Source of the DNA: Macrostomum hystrix
Taxonomy: Eukaryota > Platyhelminthes > Macrostomidae
Length of the DNA stretch: 64,000 nucleotides
Direction of reading: 5' to 3'
Assembly: GCA_950097015.1 (NCBI GenBank)
Contig: CATNEN010000010.1
Location: 2,682,501 to 2,746,500 of the forward strand
The notes below the pieces were generated by a model. That model was not told where the DNA came from, made no database searches, and saw only the letters and a list, made by a program, of their open reading frames with translations. Below, piece after piece: positions 57,001 to 64,000 of this stretch. Position 1 is the first letter of the stretch; every line of letters begins with the position of its first letter. Both the position numbers and the translations under genes were made by a program.

Positions 57001-60000
57001 GGAGCGAACCTCGGAGCTCACACACAACATGGCCAATCGTTTCTCTCAGAAATGGTCATCGATGCGCAACTCGAACGCGTTCAAATCTTTTGAGGAGAAG
57101 GTCGGAAGCGCCTACACTAACGTGAAGGTGAGCAGCTGTCGCTTAGCAACTGATGCAACAGGTTTTAGCTTCTGTGCAACCCACTGGCTTGTTTGTAGTA
57201 GACTTTGGGCCGAGGTGTAATCCTTTGGATTACATATCTTGGCGTGCGTTATTTCACGAATCTGGCTTGTCTTATCAATTAGACATTTGTGAATTTAATG
57301 GATACGAGGTGTAATATTCAATGGATATGGGTGTAATACCCAATGGATATGGGTGTCATATTCAATGGATATGGGTGCAATCAATGGCTATGGTGTAATA
57401 TTCAATGGATATGGGTGTAATATTCAATGGATATAGGTGTAATATTCAATGGATATAGGTGTAATATTCAATGGATATGGGTGTAATGTTCAATGGATAT
57501 GGGGTGTAATGTTCAATGGATATGGGGTGTAATATTCAATGGATATGGGTGTAATATCCAATGGATATGGGTGTAATATTCAACGGATATGGGGTGTAAT
57601 ACCCAATGGATATGGGTGTCATATTCAATATATATGGGTGCACCGTGCAATCAATGGCTATGGTGTAATATTCAATGGATATGGGTGTAATATTCAATGG
57701 ATATAGGTGTAATATTCAATATATATGGGTGTAATCAATGGCTATGGTGTAGTATTCAATGGATACGGGTGTAACATTCAATATATATGGGTGTAATCAA
57801 TGGCTATGGGTGTAATATCCAATGGATATGGGGTGTAATATTCAATGGATATGGGTGTAATATCCAATGGATATGGGGTGTAATATCCAATGGATATGGG
57901 GTGTAATATTCAATGGATATGGGGTGTAATATTCAATGGATATGGGGTGTAATATCCAATGGATATGGTGTAATAATCAATAGGCATTGTTAGTTGATCG
58001 TACTCGTACTTGCAATTTGTCAAACTGAATGCTGCATTATTAAATAAAATCGGAGTAGGAGAGCCTTCATTGAGCAGAATAATCCTGATTCTGTTTTGCC
58101 CGCTTGCCTCACTGCTTTAATATTTCACTATTTTAGACGCGAACTAAGGTGAGGGTCGGATGTTGCTGGTGGAATTCAGACAAAAAATTCTTGCTATTAA
58201 TATATATTCGTATGTCCGTATCGCCTATTGTTCTGTGCCTAAACGTTGTCTACCTTTAATTTGTGCCAACTAGGCTATTTTTCTTATCAATCTTTACTCA
58301 CAATTTGATAATTTTACTTCTTTACTACATTTTCATCTGCACGGAAAAGTCTAATTTGCATGGCAGTCTTTTACTATCGATTCATTTGCGTCAGTGTCTG
58401 TGTTTATCACACGTTGAATTTGTGTTGTCAGTGACCTGTTTTTAGCCATCCTAAATTTTAATTGTACATCGGCACAACTGCACTTGGTTTTATCGTGTAG
58501 AACTAGTTCTAGAAAAATAGCATTTTCTCGCCAACCCATACTATGTACATTCGAATGTACTCACTGTTCATTGCTCCAGCCAATCAGCGACGGCCAGCCA
58601 GGCGAGAAAGTATAGAAAATTCCGAACCTTTCTTTCTCACCCTTTTCCACCCGGTGCCCCATCCCACTTGTGTCCAGACCAATCAGGATTTAAACCCCAA
58701 AACTGAAACAATTCAGTAGGACTCCGACAGCCAATTGCTTTGTCAATAAAATGGCGCTTGCGGCTACAGCCGAACACGAAGACGAGGACCTGTTCGCCCA
58801 CCTGTCGGTGGAGAGTCTGAAGCATTTTCAACCGTCGTCAGTGTCCGATCTGACATTGGAAGCCGCTGATGACCACTCTGGTCTGTCCGGCGCATATCCG
58901 GCTGCTATCCGCGGCTTTCACCTGGCGCTGCTGGACCACTGCCAGGCTCTGCGCCAGAACCTCCACCAGGCTGCTGATGCCCCACCCGACTCCGAGCTCC
59001 TGGCCGTCCTGGCTTGGTTCGCCGCCTCGCCGGTATTTCGCCGCCTAGCAGATGGCCTCTCAAGGGGTCTGCGCTTCCGCCAGCGGGCCCGGCTCTGCCG
59101 CCTGCTCGAATCAGTGGCCTCGGTGAGCCCCGGTGCCGCTGTCATCGCCACCCGGCTTGCTGACGGCTGCCTGCTCAGAGCCAGAGCCCGCCTGCTGCGC
59201 CTACTTCTGTCTGGCGCTGAGCCGCGGCTGCTGGCGCCCTGTCTGGCGCGCTGTCGATTCCTGCTTCGCCGCACCGGCCAGCCGCAGCAGCAGCGCCTCC
59301 TGCTGCCGCACTGCCGCCTGCCCGATGACCCCCGCTATCGCCCGGCCTGGCGCGACTGCCTCCTTCGACACCTTCTGGTCGCCTGCGTGGGGTCCACTTC
59401 GACTTCACCGACTTCAGACGACGCCACTCTGCATTGTCAGTTGTCGCCTCGCCTGTCCGCTCGCTGCCTCCTGGTCGCCGGTTCGTTGGCAAGGAGCTGC
59501 CGCAGTGGCGCCGTCACCGGCATCCTGCTGGGTCTAGTCGGCTCCGGCCGCGATGGAGCTCCAAACAGCCCGGCTCTCCTTCAGTGCCGCCTTCGCCTGC
59601 TGGCCGAGCTGGCCGCTGTTCAGCCCGGCCTCCTGGCAGCTGCGGCCGACCGCCTCTCGGCCGTCGCCAAGCGCCGCCTTCGACATCGCCTGGCAGCCCT
59701 GATTGCCATGTCTTCGGCTGGAACTGCTTCGCTTCCGCCACCGCCACCTCCGACGCTGCTGCTGCTGCTTTTCTCAACCTGCCGCCCGTCCGCTGCCTGG
59801 CTTTCACGCCGGCTCTGCTCCGCCCAGCGGCTCCTTCGCCAGCTGGCCGGCCAGCCGCTGTCCGAGGAGCCGGGACTGGCGGCTCGGCTCGCTGATGTCG
59901 CCTGCCGCCGGCTTCAAAGGCGCTGCCTGACTCCGGTGCTGGACGAGCTCGAGCCTCTGCGGACTGGCGGCAGCAGAATCGACGCCGCGCACCGCTGCAT

Positions 60001-61493
60001 CGCCAACCTGCTGGCTGCGCTGACGAATCTCAGCGACCCCGCGAACTCCGCTAACAGCGTCCAGCTGGCCACTTGGGGTCTGGACTGCGTGAGCCGAGCC
60101 GCCTGGCTGCTGGGCCTCTGAGCCGCCTGGCTGCTGGGCCTCTGAGCCGCCTGGCTGCTGGGCCTCTGAGCTGCCTGGCTGCTGGGCCTCAAAGCCACCG
60201 TCTTTGCACTTGTCCTTCTTGCATCATTCTGTATTCAGTAGTTTTAATTATTCCATTATTCGCAATGTTCTTTTTTAGGAATGTTTTAATTTAGCTTCTG
60301 TGTCAGCAGTGAATTGTTTCTAGTAACACAGAATATGTCAAATATACTGGTATAAAATATACTTTGTCGAATCAGCCATTGAAAACACAAGGGCTCTCCC
60401 TAATCATCAAGTACTTTTAGAATCATTTTTCTTTCGTGTGCGTTGCATCAGATTGAATTATCAACTCTGGGATAACCTGCAGTGCAAGCAGTTTTTTCCT
60501 CTCTAAAATATCACAATCGGCTTTCTTTCTTTCCTAAACACCAAACAGTTTCTGTTTCAAATTAAGATGGGCTTTTTACGTTGTCTCGAGTCTTCGCCGA
60601 TAGACGTTAACTTTTTTTAGAAACCTCCATAAGCATCTGCAATGCCTCACAACCTACCCTAGCAACAAAGCCTCACAATTTCAATTACCATAGCAACCAA
60701 GCCTTACGATTACACTTACCGTAGCAAACAAGCCCTAAGATTACAATCACCCTAGCAACCAAGCCTTTCGTTTTCAATCACCCTAGCAACCAAGCCTTTC
60801 GTTTACAATCACCCTAGCCACCGAGCCTTACAATTTAAATTACCCTAGATACCAAGCCTCGCGATCTACCCTAGCAACCTAGCCCTACAATCTACCCTAG
60901 CAACCAAGCCTCACAATCTACCCTAGCAACCAAGCCCTACAATCTACCCTAGCAACCAAGCCTCACAATCTACCCTAGCAACCAAGCCTCGCGATCTACC
61001 CTAGCAACCAAGCCTCGCAATCTACCCTAGCAACCAAGCCTCGCGATCTACCCTAGCAACCAAGCCCTACAATCTACCCTAGCAACCAAGCCTCGCGATC
61101 TACCCTAGCAACCAAGCCTCGCGATCTACCCTAGCAACCAAGCCTCGCGATCTACCCTAGCAACCAAGCCCTACAATCTAGCCTAGCAACCAAGCCTCAC
61201 AATCTACCGTAGCAACCAAGCCTCGCGATCTACCCAGCAACCAAGCCTCATAATCTACCCTAGCAACCAAGCCCTACAATCTACCCTAGCAACCAAGCCT
61301 CACAATCTACCGTAGCAACCAAGCTCACAAACTCTCTAATCACCGAATCCCACAGGACCGAATTGCGGGCAGCAAGTCGGCGCAGAATTTCGACGAGGCC
61401 GTCTCCGAGGAGCAGGAGAGGCTGCGCCGTCTGGAAGAGGAGGGCGAAGGCGGAGCCGCCAACAGCGACGTGAAGGGCGCTCCCATTTCGTAA
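50864..61493 (+). CDS. TPD52: TPD52-family (tumour protein D52-like) gene, 5' end not found
   Basis: D52 proteins are small coiled-coil adaptors linked to vesicle trafficking. Exons 50864-51015, 55695-55831, 56965-57127, 58137-58148 and 61356-61493 join in phase, giving 199 residues after the missing first exon. Family marks: MSPEEREHQRREWAQELEK leads into TEEEIQTLRQVLSSKIRHA and NDLKRKLGI, the coiled coil, then MRNSNAFKSFEEKVGSAYTN, the best-conserved D52 motif. The first exon begins inside a codon, so at least one coding exon lies upstream. The in-exon ATG at MSPEER is a possible alternative start. At the 3' end TCG|TAA overlaps a good donor (TTC|GTAAGA), so a longer isoform is possible. 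Introns carry 56-, 31-, 31-, 14-, 22- and 26-bp minisatellites and a nested gene. Confidence 0.88.
51304..54520 (+). repeat. 56-bp satellite with two dyads per unit, about 57 copies
   Basis: Unit CCTAATGTGCTGCCTGGATA plus ACACATTAACAGCCTGATGT plus GTCACATCTGCATGGT. Each unit holds two inverted repeats: TAATGTG with CACATTA across a 12-nt loop, and GATGTG with CACATC across one base. The commonest variant turns CACATC into TACATC, which in RNA would leave a G-U pair. Located in the TPD52 intron after exon A. Confidence 0.95.
54521..55252. other. TPD52 intron DNA between arrays
   Basis: No supportable gene. A 69-codon plus-strand frame (54805-55014) with a hydrophobic stretch has no homology I can recognise and no supporting signals. 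Confidence 0.45.
55258..55530 (+). repeat. 31-bp minisatellite in TPD52 intron
   Basis: About nine units of GGTTGCAATCCTTGATGTCT plus GATGTCGGGAT, with GATGCCGGGAA variants towards the 3' end. Confidence 0.9.
55695..55831 (+). CDS. TPD52: TPD52 exon B
   Basis: Starts after TTTCTCCTCAG, ends GACAC|GTGAGC. Encodes the core of the coiled coil (EEEIQTLRQVLSSKI, KRKLGITVFGELRSSL). Confidence 0.9.
55855..56160 (+). repeat. 31-bp minisatellite after TPD52 exon B
   Basis: About ten near-identical units of GGCGGATCCTGAGGGAAGAT plus GGCTGATTGGG. It begins only about 25 bp after the exon B donor. Confidence 0.93.
56726..56925 (+). repeat. 14-bp minisatellite before TPD52 exon C
   Basis: About 14 units of CATTCGGGAATGAC. 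It ends about 40 bp before the exon C acceptor. Confidence 0.95.
56965..57127 (+). CDS. TPD52: TPD52 exon C
   Basis: Starts after CACCAACCGCAG, ends AAG|GTGAGC in phase 0. Encodes the family signature SFEEKVGSAYTNVK. Confidence 0.92.
57295..57980 (+). repeat. ~22-bp minisatellite in TPD52 intron
   Basis: About 30 irregular units of GGATATGGGTGTAATATTCA plus AT. One-base length variation (GGGT/GGGGT) and shortened units are frequent. Confidence 0.92.
58137..58148 (+). CDS. TPD52: TPD52 microexon (TRTK)
   Basis: Twelve bases, ACGCGAACTAAG, lie between a pyrimidine-rich acceptor (TTCACTATTTTAG) and a donor GTGAGG. Phase 0 on both sides, so it can be included or skipped without frame change. 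Inclusion gives NVK|TRTK|DRIAGSK, extending the basic segment after the conserved domain. Confidence 0.65.
58580..58736 (+). promoter_or_regulatory. CCAAT-box promoter candidate for the nested gene
   Basis: Three CCAAT motifs occur within 175 bp of the nested gene's ATG: GCCAATCAGC (near 58580), ACCAATCAGG (near 58679) and GCCAATTGC (near 58731). The first two match the extended NF-Y consensus. This supports independent transcription of the nested gene from inside the TPD52 intron. Confidence 0.5.
58751..60121 (+). CDS. Nested intronless gene, unknown Leu/Ala/Arg-rich helical protein
   Basis: Uninterrupted 456-codon frame inside a TPD52 intron, on the same strand. GC-rich codon use matches the host exons here, and CCAAT boxes precede the ATG. 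The N-terminus is acidic and ordinary-looking (MALAATAEHEDEDLFAHLSV). The rest is strongly helical and rich in Leu, Ala and Arg (LLESVASVSPGAAVIATRLA, LLAELAAVQPGLLAAAADRL), suggesting an alpha-solenoid of HEAT type. One Pro run precedes a hydrophobic stretch (PPPPPPTLLLLLF). I do not recognise the family and find no catalytic motif or signal peptide. Its length, sensible start and lack of low-complexity collapse make a real gene likely. It may be an old retrogene. Confidence 0.7.
   Translation: MALAATAEHEDEDLFAHLSVESLKHFQPSSVSDLTLEAADDHSGLSGAYPAAIRGFHLALLDHCQALRQNLHQAADAPPDSELLAVLAWFAASPVFRRLADGLSRGLRFRQRARLCRLLESVASVSPGAAVIATRLADGCLLRARARLLRLLLSGAEPRLLAPCLARCRFLLRRTGQPQQQRLLLPHCRLPDDPRYRPAWRDCLLRHLLVACVGSTSTSPTSDDATLHCQLSPRLSARCLLVAGSLARSCRSGAVTGILLGLVGSGRDGAPNSPALLQCRLRLLAELAAVQPGLLAAAADRLSAVAKRRLRHRLAALIAMSSAGTASLPPPPPPTLLLLLFSTCRPSAAWLSRRLCSAQRLLRQLAGQPLSEEPGLAARLADVACRRLQRRCLTPVLDELEPLRTGGSRIDAAHRCIANLLAALTNLSDPANSANSVQLATWGLDCVSRAAWLLGL
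60097..60191 (+). repeat. 24-bp repeat that duplicates the stop codon
   Basis: Four units of GAGCCGCCTGGCTGCTGGGC plus CTCT straddle the end of the nested gene. The first encodes RAAWLLGL and the stop. Each later junction repeats the in-frame TGA, so copies added downstream are untranslated. Confidence 0.9.
60640..61330 (+). repeat. 26-bp minisatellite before the last TPD52 exon
   Basis: About 25 units of CTACCCTAGCAACCAAGCCT plus CGCGAT or CACAAT. The first units are more diverged (TTACCATAGCAACC), showing older material at the 5' edge. It ends about 25 bp before the terminal exon acceptor. Confidence 0.93.
61356..61493 (+). CDS. TPD52: TPD52 terminal exon
   Basis: Starts after CGAATCCCACAG in phase 0. 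Encodes SKSAQNFDEAVSEEQERLRR and an acidic tail, ending APIS and TAA. The stop overlaps a GTAAGA donor. Confidence 0.82.
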   Translation, partial: DRIAGSKSAQNFDEAVSEEQERLRRLEEEGEGGAANSDVKGAPIS

Positions 61494-62070
61494 GAATGCG
61501 GCGTCGTTGTTGATCGGTTGCTATTGGCAGCCTAGCAGAAGGTGAAAGCAAGCAGACTCTGACTCGGTGTATCGGTAACAAATTCCACCCATTGAATCAA
61601 ACTGGGTTGTTAATGAGTCGGAAAAGAAATCCCTCTTCAACTATCGAGGGCCCCAGTCCCCGCGCCCACTGATGCTTTTTGTTTCTTCCCGTTCCTTCCG
61701 CGACCCTCTGTACTTGTTGCTGTGGCAGGTCAAAGGCCTGTATTTTCACTGGATGTCAGTTCCTGTTCTCCGTGTCTTATTGTGTCAGTGCTTGTTTGTT
61801 TTAAGGCTGTAGAGCAAATTTCAGCCTAGCTTATACTGAGTGCGGCACTGTTATTCCGTGTTGTTTGAATGTCTCGCATTAATTGTTATTTAGAACGAAT
61901 ATTACAATACAATTTGTACCTAAGGTATTTCTGTCTAACTGTTTTCTCCGTTTATGAATTATTCCGACTCAACCTTTCCATTATCATTTCTCTGCTAAAT
62001 TCCTTATCTGCGTTGTCAAGTGATCACTTGCTGCTGTGCCGCTACTTCGGTCTGTTCCGATTCTGCTTGT
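61494..62070 (+). other. TPD52 3' flank
   Basis: T-rich sequence after the stop codon, probably the 3' untranslated region or an intron if the GTAAGA donor is used. No coding exon was recognised. Confidence 0.4.
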
Positions 62071-62310
62071 GTCCTCTGTCCTCTTCCCACCCTCCGCTTG
62101 TGTCCTCTGTCCTCTTCCCACCCTCCGCTTGTGTCCTCTGTCCACTTCCCACCCTCCGCTTGTGTCCTCTGTCCTCTTCCCACCCTCCGCTTGTGTCCTC
62201 TGTCCACTTCCCACCCTCCGCTTGTGTCCTCTGTCCACTTCCCACCCTCCGCTTGTGTCCTCTGTCCACTTCCCACCATCCGCTTGTGTCCTCTGTCCAC
62301 TTCCCAGCCT
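62065..62310 (+). repeat. 31-bp minisatellite
   Basis: About eight units of CCTCTTCCCACCCTCCGCTT plus GTGTCCTCTGT, with CCACTTCCC variants. Pyrimidine-rich on the plus strand. Confidence 0.93.
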
Positions 62311-62719
62311 CGCCTTCTGATCTGCAAAGTTTGTTTTCAGTTCTCACGTTGCTATCTGTGTGCTGTATACCAAATGTTATAATAATTTTTTTGCACTGAA
62401 TAAATGTTGTTTGAAATGGTGGCTGCCATGCTGCCAGAGAGTGGGATTTCTGTCTGTGATGCTCTGATTTCTCCTTCATTATATTTATTTTTTATTCTAT
62501 TATTAATCATAAAATCTATATTATTACTGTTGCACAGTGCTTCGCAGATATCTAGGTTTCCTTGTTATGCATTAAAATACGATTACAAATATAATATGCC
62601 TTATTTTATTTGTGTTCGTGCGAATCACCGACTGTCAGTGTCCGGCTTGTCCGTTCCCAGCACCACTGATTGTTTAACTCGCTGATTGCTCTGATTATAA
62701 TTTTGCATTTATGCCATGC

Positions 62720-63465
62720 CATCCACTGACCTTGCCCTCCAATCCCCATCCACTGACCTTGCCCTCCAATCCCCATCCACTGACCTTGCCCTCCAATCCC
62801 CATCCACTGACCTTGCCCTCCAATCCCCATCCACTGACCTTGCCCTCCAATCCCCATCCACTGACCTTGCCCTCCAATCCCCATCCACTGACCTTGCCCT
62901 CCAATCCCCATCCACTGACCTTGCCCTCCAATCCCCATCTACTGACCTTGCCCTCCAATCCCAATCCACTGACCTTGCCCTCCAATCCCCATCCACTGAC
63001 CTTGCCCTCCAATCACCATTCACTGCCCATCCCCTCCAATCACCATCCACTAAACATCCCCTCCAATCACCATCCACTGAACATCCCCTCCAATCACCAT
63101 CCACTGACCATCCCCTCCAATCACCATCCACTGACCATCCCCTCCAATCACCATCCACTGCCCCTCCCCTCCAATCACCATCCACTGTCCATCCCCTCCA
63201 ATCACCATCCACTGAGCATCCCCTCCAATCACCATCCACTGCCCCTCCCCTCCAATCACCATCCACTGACCATCCCCTCCAATCACCATCCACTGCCCCT
63301 CCCCTCCAATCACCATCCACTGTCCATCCCCTCCAATCACCATCCACTGAGCATCCCCTCCAATCACCATCCACTGCCCCTCCCCTCCAATCACCATCCA
63401 CTGACCATCCCCTCCAATCACCATCCACTGAGCATCCCCTCCAATCACCATCCACTGACCATTAC
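62720..63465 (+). repeat. 27-bp minisatellite in two subfamilies
   Basis: About 27-28 units. 62720-63013 is uniform (CCATCCACTGACCTTGCCCT plus CCAATCC). 63014-63465 has switched to CACTGNCCATCCCCTCCAAT plus CACCATC, with the variable position cycling. The period is a multiple of three, so all frames stay open. No splice signals or start context support coding. Confidence 0.93.
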
Positions 63466-64000
63466 TCAAATTTTCTTATCATCGCTCTAGTGTAATTGAT
63501 TATTCTAAAAGTACTTTGAATTGTGCAAATGTGGCAATGTACTTTTAACAGAGCCAAATAATCTATTTAAGAAGCATAGAGTTTTTGCATTCAGCGCATG
63601 GTTAGAGTAGCACAATGCCAGAGCAGGCAATGCTAGCAAATACTTGAGTAATGCGGTATCACAAGAGAAGCATCAATGAAGGAGGCAAAGCTGTTTCGCC
63701 AAGTTGTTGCTTCAGAAAACTTCTGCTCCGCGTGAAGGCATGGCAGCGCTGCGCATTGTCCGAACCAACTGCTCTAATTCTAGACTGGTCTAACCTTTGC
63801 TATCGATTCTCTCGAAAATCTAAAATCCCTGTTCAACAAGAGCTTCATATTTTCATCCTCGAATTAATCATTCCCATGAGGTCTCAAATTCCCTTGTTTT
63901 GTTTTTCAAAGATCGATACTTTTCAGCTCTCTGGCAGCCGCACCAGTATGAGAAGCGTTGAAACTTGCATGTTTTATCCCGACCCAACGGCAACACAACC
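63466..64000. other. End of window, nothing recognised
   Basis: AT-rich sequence with no supportable exon, RNA gene or transposon end. Confidence 0.45.

Noticed and set aside
62709-63495. Four frames of about 250 codons in both directions
   Set aside because: All are translations of the 27-bp minisatellite, with no start context, splice sites or domain.

Overview
The window looks like nuclear DNA of an invertebrate animal. Coding exons are GC-rich, introns have GT/AG borders, and non-coding DNA is AT-rich and crowded with transposons, SINEs and minisatellites. The gene set (PIAS, Shroom, presenilin, LC8 dynein light chain, TPD52) is metazoan. A flatworm or other lophotrochozoan is my best guess, but nothing in the sequence proves it.

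Layout. 1-14,450 is repeat-dominated. It holds a Foldback/Mutator-like DNA transposon (1259-8389) whose terminal inverted repeats are built of 184-bp tandem units. Its two-exon transposase gene joins a DDE-type core, a Ulp1-like cysteine protease domain and a C-terminal PHD finger. Around it lie decayed transposon-like fragments, two copies of a MITE with 8-bp target duplications, and a tRNA-derived SINE with a 13-bp target duplication. 14,773-17,564 is a PIAS-type SUMO ligase gene (+). 19,558-31,524 is a Shroom gene (+) of six exons whose reading phases all agree. 32,085-33,722 and 35,291-38,591 are large satellites. 38,942-39,211 (-) is an LC8 dynein light chain. 40,955-44,449 (-) is a complete three-exon presenilin. 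44,450-50,860 is AT-rich and carries at least three small DNA transposons and a 71-bp satellite. 50,864-61,493 (+) is a TPD52-family gene, 5' incomplete here, including a 12-nt microexon. One of its introns contains, on the same strand, an intronless 456-codon gene I cannot name. The end of the window is further minisatellites.

The host genes do not form a pathway cluster. Shroom (apical actomyosin scaffold), LC8 (dynein and hub subunit), presenilin (gamma-secretase protease), PIAS (SUMO ligase) and TPD52 (vesicle trafficking adaptor) look like ordinary neighbours. The striking large-scale property is that most introns and gaps carry a minisatellite of unique sequence and period (14 to 71 bp). 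Together these arrays make up roughly a quarter of the window.

Exon joins were made by eye from splice consensus, phase agreement and family conservation. Transposon calls rest on inverted termini and target duplications read directly from the sequence.
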